The notes beneath the pieces are model-generated. The model was not told the origin of the DNA and made no database searches. It worked only from the letters and a program-made list of their open reading frames with translations. Positions 50,781 to 58,691 of a DNA stretch of 64,000 bases are shown here, piece by piece. The stretch is from Pontibacter sp. E15-1 (GTDB lineage Bacteria; Bacteroidota; Bacteroidia; Cytophagales; Hymenobacteraceae), in NCBI RefSeq assembly GCF_022601975.1, contig NZ_JAKVIR010000006.1, forward strand, positions 1-64,000, read 5' to 3'. Made by a program: the position numbers and the translations under genes. Position 1 is the stretch's first letter. Every line of letters begins with the position of its first letter.

Positions 50781-53675
50781 ATGAAAGTAGCTATAAAATT
50801 GAACTTTGTTTTTTTCCGCAAGGTCCTGCTAGTGGGGGGGGGATGCTGTGCCTTCTGGGCCGGAAGCCAGGCCCAGACAACAGATTTGGGTATAGACGGG
50901 ATGGCTACAGTAGCCCAAACTGATACCCTGGCACAAGACAGTATCAGCCCTGTTTTTGGAAAATACCTGCGCCGTGGCGTTGTGAATGTGGCGTATGGCA
51001 AGCAGCCTTATGTAGGCTCCACGGCTGCTATCGCTACGATAAGCGGCGGAGAGATGCGAAAAACGCTAACCCCTTCCCTAAGCAATACCCTCTATGGCCG
51101 CTTACCGGGCCTTACTGTGCTGCAGGGTTCAGGAGAGCCAGGCTATGATGAGCCAAGCTTGCTCATCAGGGGCCTGAGCACCTGCAACAACGCAGGCTTC
51201 CTGGTGATGGTAGACGGGTTTGAGGCGTCTTTTGACCAACTGAATGTAGAGGAGATAGAGAGCGTTTCGGTGCTGAAAGACGCCGCTGCTTTGGCGCTGT
51301 ACGGCATCAGAGGGGCGAACGGAGCCATACTGGTGACCACCAAAAGAGGGCAAGCTGGTAAGAGTGAAATAACCTTTAACGCTCGCACAGGGCTGCAGCA
51401 GCCCACCCGTCTTCCGGAGTTCCTGGGGGCATATGACTATGGCCGGCTGTACAACGAGGCGCTTGCCAATGATGGGCTGCCGCAACGGTACACTGACGAG
51501 GATCTGGCAGCCTACCAAACCGGGAGTGACCCTTTCCTTCATCCTGATGTAAACTGGTACGACGAAGTGCTGCGCGAAAGCGCTCCTATCAGCGACTACA
51601 GCTTTACCTTCTCAGGGGGGAGCAAAGCTGCCAGATACTTTGTTTTGTTAGGCTATATGCAAAACGAGGGCCTTTATGCCCGTACCGACAAGCAAAGGAA
51701 AGAGAACTCCAATGCTGACTTCAGAAAGTATAACTTCCGGACCAATCTGGATGTAGACCTGAATTCTAAAATTACGGCCTCCCTGGATCTGGGAGGCAGG
51801 ATTGAGGACCGCTCTTTCCCGAACTACAACGGCTTGGCGCTCTGGGACAACATGGCGAGGTACCCTGCAAACGCCTTTCCGGTACGCAACCCCGATGGCT
51901 CCTGGGGAGGCAATTCTGTTTACCCCGACAACCCGGTTGCTACTGTGTTAGACAGAGGCCTCAACACGTCCCATGACCGTAACCTAATGGCCACGCTCCG
52001 GCTCTCTGAGGACCTGAGCTCTCTTGCAAAGGGGCTAACGTTCCGGCAGGCTTTGTCCGTTAATAACTGGCACCGCGGAAACTACAACAAAACCAGGAAC
52101 TATACATACAATGAACTCATCAAAGGCATCACCAGCGATGGCCGTGATACGCTGATTTACAGGCAGCGCGGCACTGACAGCGACTTCAGTGTGGATGAGG
52201 GCGGCAACGACCAGTGGAACAGGTTTAACGTGCAGGCGGCCCTTGATTATACCAGGCAGTTCGGAAACCATGGCGTTGACGCGATGGTGATGTACCACCA
52301 GGATGTTTATGACGTTAGCGGCAACAACGTGCCCTATGCGCAGCAAAGCGTGATGGGGCGGCTAAATTTTAATTACAAGTCGCGCTATTTTACGGAACTG
52401 GGCTTTGCCTACAGTGGGTCGGAGCGGTTTCCAAAGGGCAACAGGTTTGGCTTTTTTCCGGCCTTGTCAGCCGCCTGGGTGGTCAGCAATGAAGATTTCC
52501 TGCAACAGAATGCCACGCTTAGCTTCCTGAAGGCGCGCGCCTCCGTAGGCTTAGTTGGCAGCGACCGGCTCATTGGCAACAGGTTCGCATATGTGCAGGA
52601 CTACTATTATTCCGGTGACTACCGGTTCGGCAACGAAAACACAGCAATCGGAACCATTATGGAGGGAACGCTGGGTAACCCTGACATTACCTGGGAGAAA
52701 GCGCTGAAATACAACGTCGGCTTTGACGGCAGCATCCGCAACAAACTGGACTTCACGCTTGACCTGTTCTACGAGAAAAGAACGGACATTTTAGCCAGCG
52801 CCGCTGCCACAATTCCTGCCTATATTGGCGTAGGAGCACCTTACCAGAATGTGGGCGAGGTACTAAACCGGGGTTTTGAAATTAACGTGACGTACCGGGA
52901 CCAGATCGGAGACTTTGGCTACTTCGTCGGTGCCAGCAGCTCATTTGCCCGCAATAAAATCGTAGAGATGAATGAGGTAACGCGTGCCGAAGACTATCTG
53001 TACAGAACGGGGCATGCGGTGGGGCAACTGTTCGGGCTTGAGGCTGTCGGGTTCTACAACACGGGAGATTTCCAGGAAAACGGAATGCTGAACCCTGCCC
53101 TTCCTGTGTCCACCTTTGCCCCGGTACAGCCGGGCGACATCAGGTACAGAGACCAGAACAACGACGGCTTTATTGATGAAAATGATGAGATTGCCATCGG
53201 CAAGCCGTCTTACCCTGAGCTGACCTATACTGCCAACCTCGGCGCCCAGTTCAAGGGATTTGACGTGGAAGTGTTTTTCCAGGGTATCGCCAACCGCGAT
53301 GTATACCTGAACGGGTCTTACTTCTGGGCCTTTGTGGACGATGCCAACATTGCCGCAAATGCACTGGGCCGCTGGACGCCTGATAACGCCGCAACGGCCA
53401 CCTATCCTCGGTTAACGACATTACCAAACGCCAACAACTACAGGCCGTCTACCTCGTGGATGCGCTCAGGAAGTGCGCTGCGCCTACGCAATGTAGAAGT
53501 GGGTTATACCCTGCCAGGCGCAATTGCCGATAAGGTGCGCCTATCAAACGCAAGAATTTTTGCCAGCGGGTTTAACCTGTTCACATGGGATGAGGTAGAC
53601 GCCATGGACCCTGTAAGCCTGAGCGGCTATCCGCCATTAAAGTCCTATACATTGGGTGTTCGCCTGCAGTTCTGA
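50781..53675 (+). CDS. SusC-like TonB-dependent transporter 2, lacking the N-terminal CarboxypepD_reg domain
   Basis: 964-residue transporter, paralogous to the first SusC. The signal peptide ends near GSQAQ. Instead of a CarboxypepD_reg-like domain, a short linker (about 30-75) leads straight to the plug (TISGGEMRKTLTPSLSN, LLIRGLSTCNNAGFLVMVDG, SVLKDAAALALYGIRGANG). The barrel is complete and ends VRLQF. Residues following the plug retain the NPDGSWGGNSVYPDNPVA loop common in this family. The ATG at 50781 is preferred to the in-frame TTG at 50772. The plug and SusD partner indicate it still works with SusD 2. Loss of the N-terminal domain is unusual for SusC proteins but known in some. Confidence 0.93.
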   Translation: MKVAIKLNFVFFRKVLLVGGGCCAFWAGSQAQTTDLGIDGMATVAQTDTLAQDSISPVFGKYLRRGVVNVAYGKQPYVGSTAAIATISGGEMRKTLTPSLSNTLYGRLPGLTVLQGSGEPGYDEPSLLIRGLSTCNNAGFLVMVDGFEASFDQLNVEEIESVSVLKDAAALALYGIRGANGAILVTTKRGQAGKSEITFNARTGLQQPTRLPEFLGAYDYGRLYNEALANDGLPQRYTDEDLAAYQTGSDPFLHPDVNWYDEVLRESAPISDYSFTFSGGSKAARYFVLLGYMQNEGLYARTDKQRKENSNADFRKYNFRTNLDVDLNSKITASLDLGGRIEDRSFPNYNGLALWDNMARYPANAFPVRNPDGSWGGNSVYPDNPVATVLDRGLNTSHDRNLMATLRLSEDLSSLAKGLTFRQALSVNNWHRGNYNKTRNYTYNELIKGITSDGRDTLIYRQRGTDSDFSVDEGGNDQWNRFNVQAALDYTRQFGNHGVDAMVMYHQDVYDVSGNNVPYAQQSVMGRLNFNYKSRYFTELGFAYSGSERFPKGNRFGFFPALSAAWVVSNEDFLQQNATLSFLKARASVGLVGSDRLIGNRFAYVQDYYYSGDYRFGNENTAIGTIMEGTLGNPDITWEKALKYNVGFDGSIRNKLDFTLDLFYEKRTDILASAAATIPAYIGVGAPYQNVGEVLNRGFEINVTYRDQIGDFGYFVGASSSFARNKIVEMNEVTRAEDYLYRTGHAVGQLFGLEAVGFYNTGDFQENGMLNPALPVSTFAPVQPGDIRYRDQNNDGFIDENDEIAIGKPSYPELTYTANLGAQFKGFDVEVFFQGIANRDVYLNGSYFWAFVDDANIAANALGRWTPDNAATATYPRLTTLPNANNYRPSTSWMRSGSALRLRNVEVGYTLPGAIADKVRLSNARIFASGFNLFTWDEVDAMDPVSLSGYPPLKSYTLGVRLQF

Positions 53676-53700
53676 TTTTGAAACGAAAGATAACCTAGAG

Positions 53701-55383
53701 ATGAAAAAACATATAGCACTCCTTGCCGTCTCTCTTTGCCTGGCCCTGACAGCCTGCGAGGATGATTTCCTGGACAGGAAGATAGACACGAATTATACAG
53801 AAGGGCAGGTTTTCTCTTCGTACACCACCATCCGGAACTTTGGTATAGGTATTTACAACTACCTTCCGCAGGGCTTCGACCGGATTGATGGTGCCATGCT
53901 GGCCTCCGCCACAGACGATGCCGTGCATACCGGCGTTGGCCGGGACATCCAGCGCCTTACAAATGGCAGTTGGGGGCCGTTCAACAACCCGGATGAGCAA
54001 TGGGGACACTATTACGCCGGTATCCGGAAAGCCAACCTGTTTCTAGAGAAAACGGTGGGCTATAAGAACACGATCCTGCGTGATACCATCACTGCAGACG
54101 GCAAGCAGGCATATCAGGTGCAGTCAACTGAATTAGGGCTGTTGCGCTCTGAAGCACGTTTCCTGAGGGCCTACTTTTACTTTGAACTGGCGAAGCGCTA
54201 TGGGGGGGTACCTGTCATTACGCAGGTACTATCACCGGATGAGGACCCTGGCCTTTCCAGAAGCTCGTTTGAGGAAACCGCTGATTTCATCGTTTCTGAG
54301 CTAGCTGCGGTGGATGCTGAGCTGAGAGAGTCATGGGTGGGCGTGTTTGACGACGGCATGATCGGCAGGGCCACAAAGGGGGCGGCTTTGGCTCTAAGAG
54401 CAAGGGTACTACTGTATGCGGCCAGCCCTTTGCATAACCCGTCGGGTGACCGGCAAAAGTGGGTAGCAGCGGCAGCGGCAGCCCATCAGGTTATCGCCTT
54501 GAGTCAGTATAACCTGGTGAACAATTACAGAAACCTTTTCCGGGAGATGCACAACAACGAGATCATTTTTGCGCGGCGCTATGCTCCGAGCAACGGGTTC
54601 GAGCGGTCTAACTTTCCGGTAGGCTTTGAAGGCGCAGTGGGCGGCACGAACCCCAGCCAAGACCTGGTGAATGCCTACGAGACCAAAAACGGCCTCTCTA
54701 TCGAAGAAGACCCGGCCTATAACCCTCAGAAACCCTATACTGGCAGAGACCCCCGCCTAGGCATGACGGTTATTGTGAACGACTCAGACTATAAAGGGCG
54801 ACGCGTGGAGATTTACCCAGGGGGCAGTGACGGACCTGGAAGGCCCCGCGCCACCAGAACCGGCTACTACCTGAAAAAATATGTGGATGAAGGGCTTGAT
54901 CTGCAGCAAAACAGAACAAGTAACCATACCTGGATCTTCTTCCGGTATGCAGAGGTTCTGCTTAACTACGCAGAGGCTATGAATGAAGCGTTCGGCCCTG
55001 ACCAAATTCCGGCAGATTTTACGCTCTCGGCACGTGAGGCGCTGAACATGGTCAGAAGCAGAAATGGGGTTTACATGCCCGCTGTGGAGGTGATGGGCCA
55101 GGATGCTTTCAGGGAAAAAGTCAGAAATGAGAGGCGCGTGGAACTGGCCTTTGAGGAGCACCGGTTCTGGGACTTGCGCCGCTGGATGATTGCCGATGAA
55201 GTGTTGAGCACCCCTATCAATGGTGTTCGCGTGTCTCCGAATGCCGATGGTTCTTTTGATTATAATTTCCTGGCTCAGCCTGTAGAACAGCGCACTTTCC
55301 AGGATTACATGTACCTATACCCTATACCGAGAATAGAAATTGACAAGTCAGAAGGTCGTATAGCACAAAACCCTGGGTGGTAA
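53701..55383 (+). CDS. SusD/RagB-like surface glycan-binding lipoprotein 2
   Basis: 560-residue SusD-type lipoprotein (signal ending LALTAC, then EDDFLDRK). It has the SEARFLRAYFYFELAKRYGGVP segment, TKGAALALRARVLLYAASPLHN and a late RRVELAFEEHRFWDLRRWM, all hallmarks of the fold. The start at 53701 follows the stop of SusC 2 by 25 bp; the open frame extends upstream to 53656, but that would delete the signal. It pairs with SusC 2. Having two pairs suggests uptake of two oligosaccharide classes or a duplicated system. Confidence 0.95.
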   Translation: MKKHIALLAVSLCLALTACEDDFLDRKIDTNYTEGQVFSSYTTIRNFGIGIYNYLPQGFDRIDGAMLASATDDAVHTGVGRDIQRLTNGSWGPFNNPDEQWGHYYAGIRKANLFLEKTVGYKNTILRDTITADGKQAYQVQSTELGLLRSEARFLRAYFYFELAKRYGGVPVITQVLSPDEDPGLSRSSFEETADFIVSELAAVDAELRESWVGVFDDGMIGRATKGAALALRARVLLYAASPLHNPSGDRQKWVAAAAAAHQVIALSQYNLVNNYRNLFREMHNNEIIFARRYAPSNGFERSNFPVGFEGAVGGTNPSQDLVNAYETKNGLSIEEDPAYNPQKPYTGRDPRLGMTVIVNDSDYKGRRVEIYPGGSDGPGRPRATRTGYYLKKYVDEGLDLQQNRTSNHTWIFFRYAEVLLNYAEAMNEAFGPDQIPADFTLSAREALNMVRSRNGVYMPAVEVMGQDAFREKVRNERRVELAFEEHRFWDLRRWMIADEVLSTPINGVRVSPNADGSFDYNFLAQPVEQRTFQDYMYLYPIPRIEIDKSEGRIAQNPGW

Positions 55384-55521
55384 CATAGCCTGTCATGGAG
55401 TTGGCTAACAAGAATAGCCTGTGCTTGAATATGGCTACGCATGCGCGGTTATCTCCTAAAACTGCTTAGCTATATCAAGAGGCGAGACTTTTGAGGTTTT
55501 AATTCATAAGTAAGCATAACA

Positions 55522-56691
55522 ATGAAGCAGATTTTTGCCAGTGTATTGATTCTGATGGGAATGCTTGGGCAAGTGGTGGCCCAAAGTAACAAGACCCAGC
55601 CTATGTTTAAGCCAGGTGAAATTTGGCGAGACACCAACGGAGAGCACATCAACGCGCACGGCGGTGGTATGCTTTTCCACAAGGGCCGTTATTACTGGTT
55701 TGGCGAGCATAAAGTGGCAGGCCGCGAGGGGAACAAAGCCTTGGTGGGCGTAAGTTGCTACTCCTCTAAAGATCTCAACACCTGGAAAAACGAAGGCCCT
55801 TCCCTCTCAGTGGATGCAGAGGGCAGCGGCTCCGAGATAGAGAAAGGCTCAGTCATCGAGCGGCCGAAGGTCATTTACAACGAGAAGACCAGAAAGTTCG
55901 TCATGTGGTTCCACCTGGAACTGAAGGGCCAGGGGTATAGTGCCGCCCGCACTGGCGTGGCGGTGGCGGACAAAGTGACAGGACCCTATACGTACCTCAA
56001 GAGCGTCCGGCCGCATGCCGGCGTGTGGCCTGAGAACGCCACGGAGGCGCACAAAACAGAGCCGATCACGGTAACAGACAACGATCCGGATTGGGAGCAG
56101 AAGGTGGCTGCAGGCGCTTTCCTCCAGCGGGATTTTAAGCAGGGGCAAATGTCCCGGGACATGACCCTGTTTGTGGACGACGACGGCACGGCCTACCACA
56201 TTGCCTCTTCAGAGGAGAACAGGACCCTGCACATTGGCAAACTGAAGGATGATTACCTGAGCTTTACAGATGAGTATGTGCGGGTATTTCCGGGAGGGAG
56301 AAACGAAGCCCCCGCCATCTTCAAGAAAGACGGCAAGTACTATATGATTACCTCCGGCCTGACGGGTTGGGCGCCCAACCCTGCCCGATCGGCAGTGAGC
56401 GACAACATGATGCGTGGCTGGAAATCGCTGGGCAACCCTGTGCGGGGAACAGAGGAGGAACTGAGCACCACCTTCTTGTCACAGAGCACTTATGTGCTCC
56501 CGGTGCAGGGGCAAAAGGATGCCTTTATTTTTATGGCTGACAGGTGGCGTCCAAATAATCCCATTGACGGCCGCTACATCTGGCTGCCTGTTTTTTTCGA
56601 AGACGGAAAGCCTGTACTCCGGTGGCTGGAGGAGTGGACACTTTCAGACCTGAAACCGAAGCGGCGCGGGGAAAGCAGATACGCCGAATAA
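55522..56691 (+). CDS. GH43 glycoside hydrolase, exo-beta-1,3-galactanase-like (GH43_24/34 type)
   Basis: 389-residue secreted enzyme (signal ends VVAQS) with a five-bladed GH43 propeller. The first blade reads HINAHGGGMLFHKGRYYWFGEHK. Typical GH43 enzymes place the general-base Asp in this blade (an A-D-P motif); here it is A-H-G-G-G, as in the GH43_24 exo-beta-1,3-galactanases, which lack that Asp. Later motifs are VIERPKVIYNEKTRKFVMWFH, SRDMTLFVDDDGTAYHI and NEAPAIFKKDGKYYMITSG, whose Glu may be the acid. It follows SusD 2 by 138 bp, making a galactan backbone a good guess for the locus. The subfamily call is by motif and not certain. Confidence 0.82.
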   Translation: MKQIFASVLILMGMLGQVVAQSNKTQPMFKPGEIWRDTNGEHINAHGGGMLFHKGRYYWFGEHKVAGREGNKALVGVSCYSSKDLNTWKNEGPSLSVDAEGSGSEIEKGSVIERPKVIYNEKTRKFVMWFHLELKGQGYSAARTGVAVADKVTGPYTYLKSVRPHAGVWPENATEAHKTEPITVTDNDPDWEQKVAAGAFLQRDFKQGQMSRDMTLFVDDDGTAYHIASSEENRTLHIGKLKDDYLSFTDEYVRVFPGGRNEAPAIFKKDGKYYMITSGLTGWAPNPARSAVSDNMMRGWKSLGNPVRGTEEELSTTFLSQSTYVLPVQGQKDAFIFMADRWRPNNPIDGRYIWLPVFFEDGKPVLRWLEEWTLSDLKPKRRGESRYAE

Positions 56692-56741
56692 GAGTAGTGT
56701 AATCTATCGACAAACTGAGAAATAAAGATCTAATATAATAT

Positions 56742-57788
56742 ATGAAAAAATTTATACGACAACTGGCGTACGGGGTAGTTTGCCTGTCTGGTGCTCTGCT
56801 GGTTTCCTGCGACAAAGAGGATGATGAGATGTTCCTTACGCAGCCTCCCCTCAGTATTTCTATGACACGGGGTGGAACCCAGTTGGCAGTGCCTACAAAG
56901 GGGAATTACACTGTAGACCAAGAAAAGACCTACCTGAAAATCCCACTCGGTGTCTCGCTATCAACAGTGACCCTGGATACCTTCAGTGTGAACGTGGCGG
57001 TGAACAACGATACCATTAGCGAACTCATCGCAAACGGGGCCTTGGCCAACATGGTGCTGCTGCCGGAAGGCAGCTATATGTTGCCAACGTCTGTTATAGT
57101 GCCCGCTAATACTATCAGTGCCCCACTTAATTTGTTGGTTAACTTCAATACATTGATAGAAAATCAAGGAAAAAAACTTGCCCTGGCAGTTCGTATTACT
57201 GATCCGTCCAGCCACAGCCTGACGACCTCTAAAAGCATCACTGTTGTGGTCATAGACACGGACGCAGTCATTGCTGCCAGTGAGATCGGCGACGTAACGG
57301 CAAAATACCTGGTCAACACAGGCTATCCGTTTATCTCCACCGAAAGGGAAACACCAGGAGGCCGTTGGGGGAACCTGAATGGATGGACTGCAAACGGAGC
57401 TGCCAAAAGCCACAACGGCTATGGCGGTTTCAACAGCGATGCTGGAGGCACCTTGGGCCTGGAAGCAGGCTGGGGATCACCGGAAATCCTAAACGGGAAA
57501 CTGTACCAGACCACTACGCTACCGGCTGGAAAGTATGCATTCGAGATTGCGGAGTGGGATTGGAAAGGCATGCAAGACCCTGCCTATCTGGTGGTGGCTG
57601 AAGGAGCCGGCCTGCCTGACTATGCGGCAGTGGAAGAGGGGGCCCTAAGCTATAGCAACTTGGCAGGCAGCGTTGTAGAGTTTACTTTGGAGGAGCAAAA
57701 AGAAGTGTCGATAGGCATTGTGGTAAACTTCCCTGCCTCCGGACAGGGCTTCAAGGTCAAACGGGTACAGCTTACCAGGCTGGAGTAG
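56742..57788 (+). CDS. DUF1735-type surface lipoprotein, putative glycan-binding protein
   Basis: 348-residue lipoprotein (signal ending LLVSC). The N-terminal half matches the DUF1735 type (LKIPLGVSLSTVTLDTFSVNV and VPANTISAPLNLLVNF), common in proteins encoded next to SusC/SusD. The C-terminal half is a beta-sandwich (about 205-345) with GGRWGNLNGW, GYGGFNSDAGGTLGLEAGWG and LPAGKYAFEIAEWD, probably a DUF5013-like carbohydrate-binding module. It lies 50 bp after the GH43 gene. Its likely role is to hold polymer at the cell surface for the SusCD system. Confidence 0.82.
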   Translation: MKKFIRQLAYGVVCLSGALLVSCDKEDDEMFLTQPPLSISMTRGGTQLAVPTKGNYTVDQEKTYLKIPLGVSLSTVTLDTFSVNVAVNNDTISELIANGALANMVLLPEGSYMLPTSVIVPANTISAPLNLLVNFNTLIENQGKKLALAVRITDPSSHSLTTSKSITVVVIDTDAVIAASEIGDVTAKYLVNTGYPFISTERETPGGRWGNLNGWTANGAAKSHNGYGGFNSDAGGTLGLEAGWGSPEILNGKLYQTTTLPAGKYAFEIAEWDWKGMQDPAYLVVAEGAGLPDYAAVEEGALSYSNLAGSVVEFTLEEQKEVSIGIVVNFPASGQGFKVKRVQLTRLE

Positions 57789-58058
57789 TTGTTGAAGCTA
57801 CTGGATCAAAAAATAAACAAATACCGGAAACTTGACAAGGGTGTGCTTATACACTTTGCTTCCAGTGCTGGCCGTCGATGGCATGAGCCAACACAGGCGG
57901 TGCAGAAGCAGGTAGACTCAGAAGGTGAATGGCAACCGCTGTTTAACGGTAAAGATATTGTCACCTGGATTGTGAAAATCTATCGTAGTACCGTTAGGGT
58001 AGAAGACGACTTGCTGAAGGTAAGCTATGATGGCTACAGTAAATTTAAGGAGGTATAA
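57789..58058 (+). pseudogene. DUF1080 gene remnant
   Basis: The last 45 codons read EGEWQPLFNGKDIVTWIVKI then RVEDDLLKVSYDGYSKF, matching the start of DUF1080 (3-keto-disaccharide hydrolase/LamG-like) proteins, which normally continue for about 200 residues. Here a stop at 58056 follows at once, several residues are missing before RVED, and the preceding 44 codons have no signal peptide. A deleted or frameshifted gene is the likely explanation. It follows directly on the DUF1735 gene. Confidence 0.6.
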
Positions 58059-58092
58059 TTTAAACTGTGTCATTTCCATACTTCAATTCACT

Positions 58093-58135
58093 GGCCCTTT
58101 TACTGTTAAAGCTTTAGCCTAACGGTAAAAGGGCC
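58093..58135. repeat. 16-bp hairpin beside the transposase remnant
   Basis: GGCCCTTTTACTGTTA at 58093-58108 pairs with 58120-58135 with a single G-U. No T tract follows on either strand. It may be an old operon terminator or the end of an insertion. Confidence 0.5.
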
Positions 58136-58153
58136 ATACCCATGAGGTGCTTC

Positions 58154-58461
58154 TCACTTCAAGTCCAGGGGTATCCTCTCGCCAAACCAAATGGCCAGCT
58201 GCTGGGCCGTCAGGCTCCGGTTGGAGAGCGGCATGACCCATTTTTTGCTGGTGTGCTGGTGGAAGATATATATTAGTTTTAATGGTTCATCTCCTCATTC
58301 AGTGCGGCCTCGAGAAAGTGTTTTAAAATAGGGACGAAGGCTCCGTCTTTGCCGAATGTGGGTTTTGCCGCTCCTGCACTTTTCCAGAAACTAGCGCTTG
58401 ATCTTTTCCAGATCCAGCGCATCTCACATAGCCTTTTCAGAAAAACACTACCCTTCTGCAA
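58154..58461 (-). pseudogene. Internally deleted IS256-family transposase
   Basis: On the minus strand, 58461-58279 encodes a segment ending GKDGAFVPILKHFLEAALNE then EMNH, the N-terminal signature of IS256-family transposases. After a stop and about 15 bp of AT-rich sequence, 58264-58154 encodes KKWVMPLSNRSLTAQQLAIW then FGERIPLDLK and a stop, matching the C-terminal end of the same family. The roughly 300-residue catalytic middle is absent. This is a deletion derivative lying between the DUF1080 remnant and the double-GH43 gene. Confidence 0.65.
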
Positions 58462-58691
58462 ATGTCTGTAGCTGCGTATTATTTAGGGATTAGTAAAGCG
58501 CCGATTGTGTGCTGTAGTCGCATCTTTTAGCAATTCCCCCCTCTTTATGACAGTTTAGCCCCCTTTTGATTCCTCAGGCTCATTTTATTTTAGTAAATTG
58601 TTATTGTGACACTTAATAATTGATAAATTGCAAGTTGAGCGTTTTTCATGATTTGATCTGGCTCATTTTCATCTGCTTAAAAAAATTATAT
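58462..58691. other. Leader of the double-GH43 gene
   Basis: AT-rich, with no gene. It probably holds the promoter of the double-GH43 gene, since the transposase remnant breaks the operon upstream. Confidence 0.4.

Noticed and set aside
58093-58135. Hairpin considered as a Rho-independent terminator for the SusCD operon
   Set aside because: No T tract on either strand, so it is listed as a repeat only.
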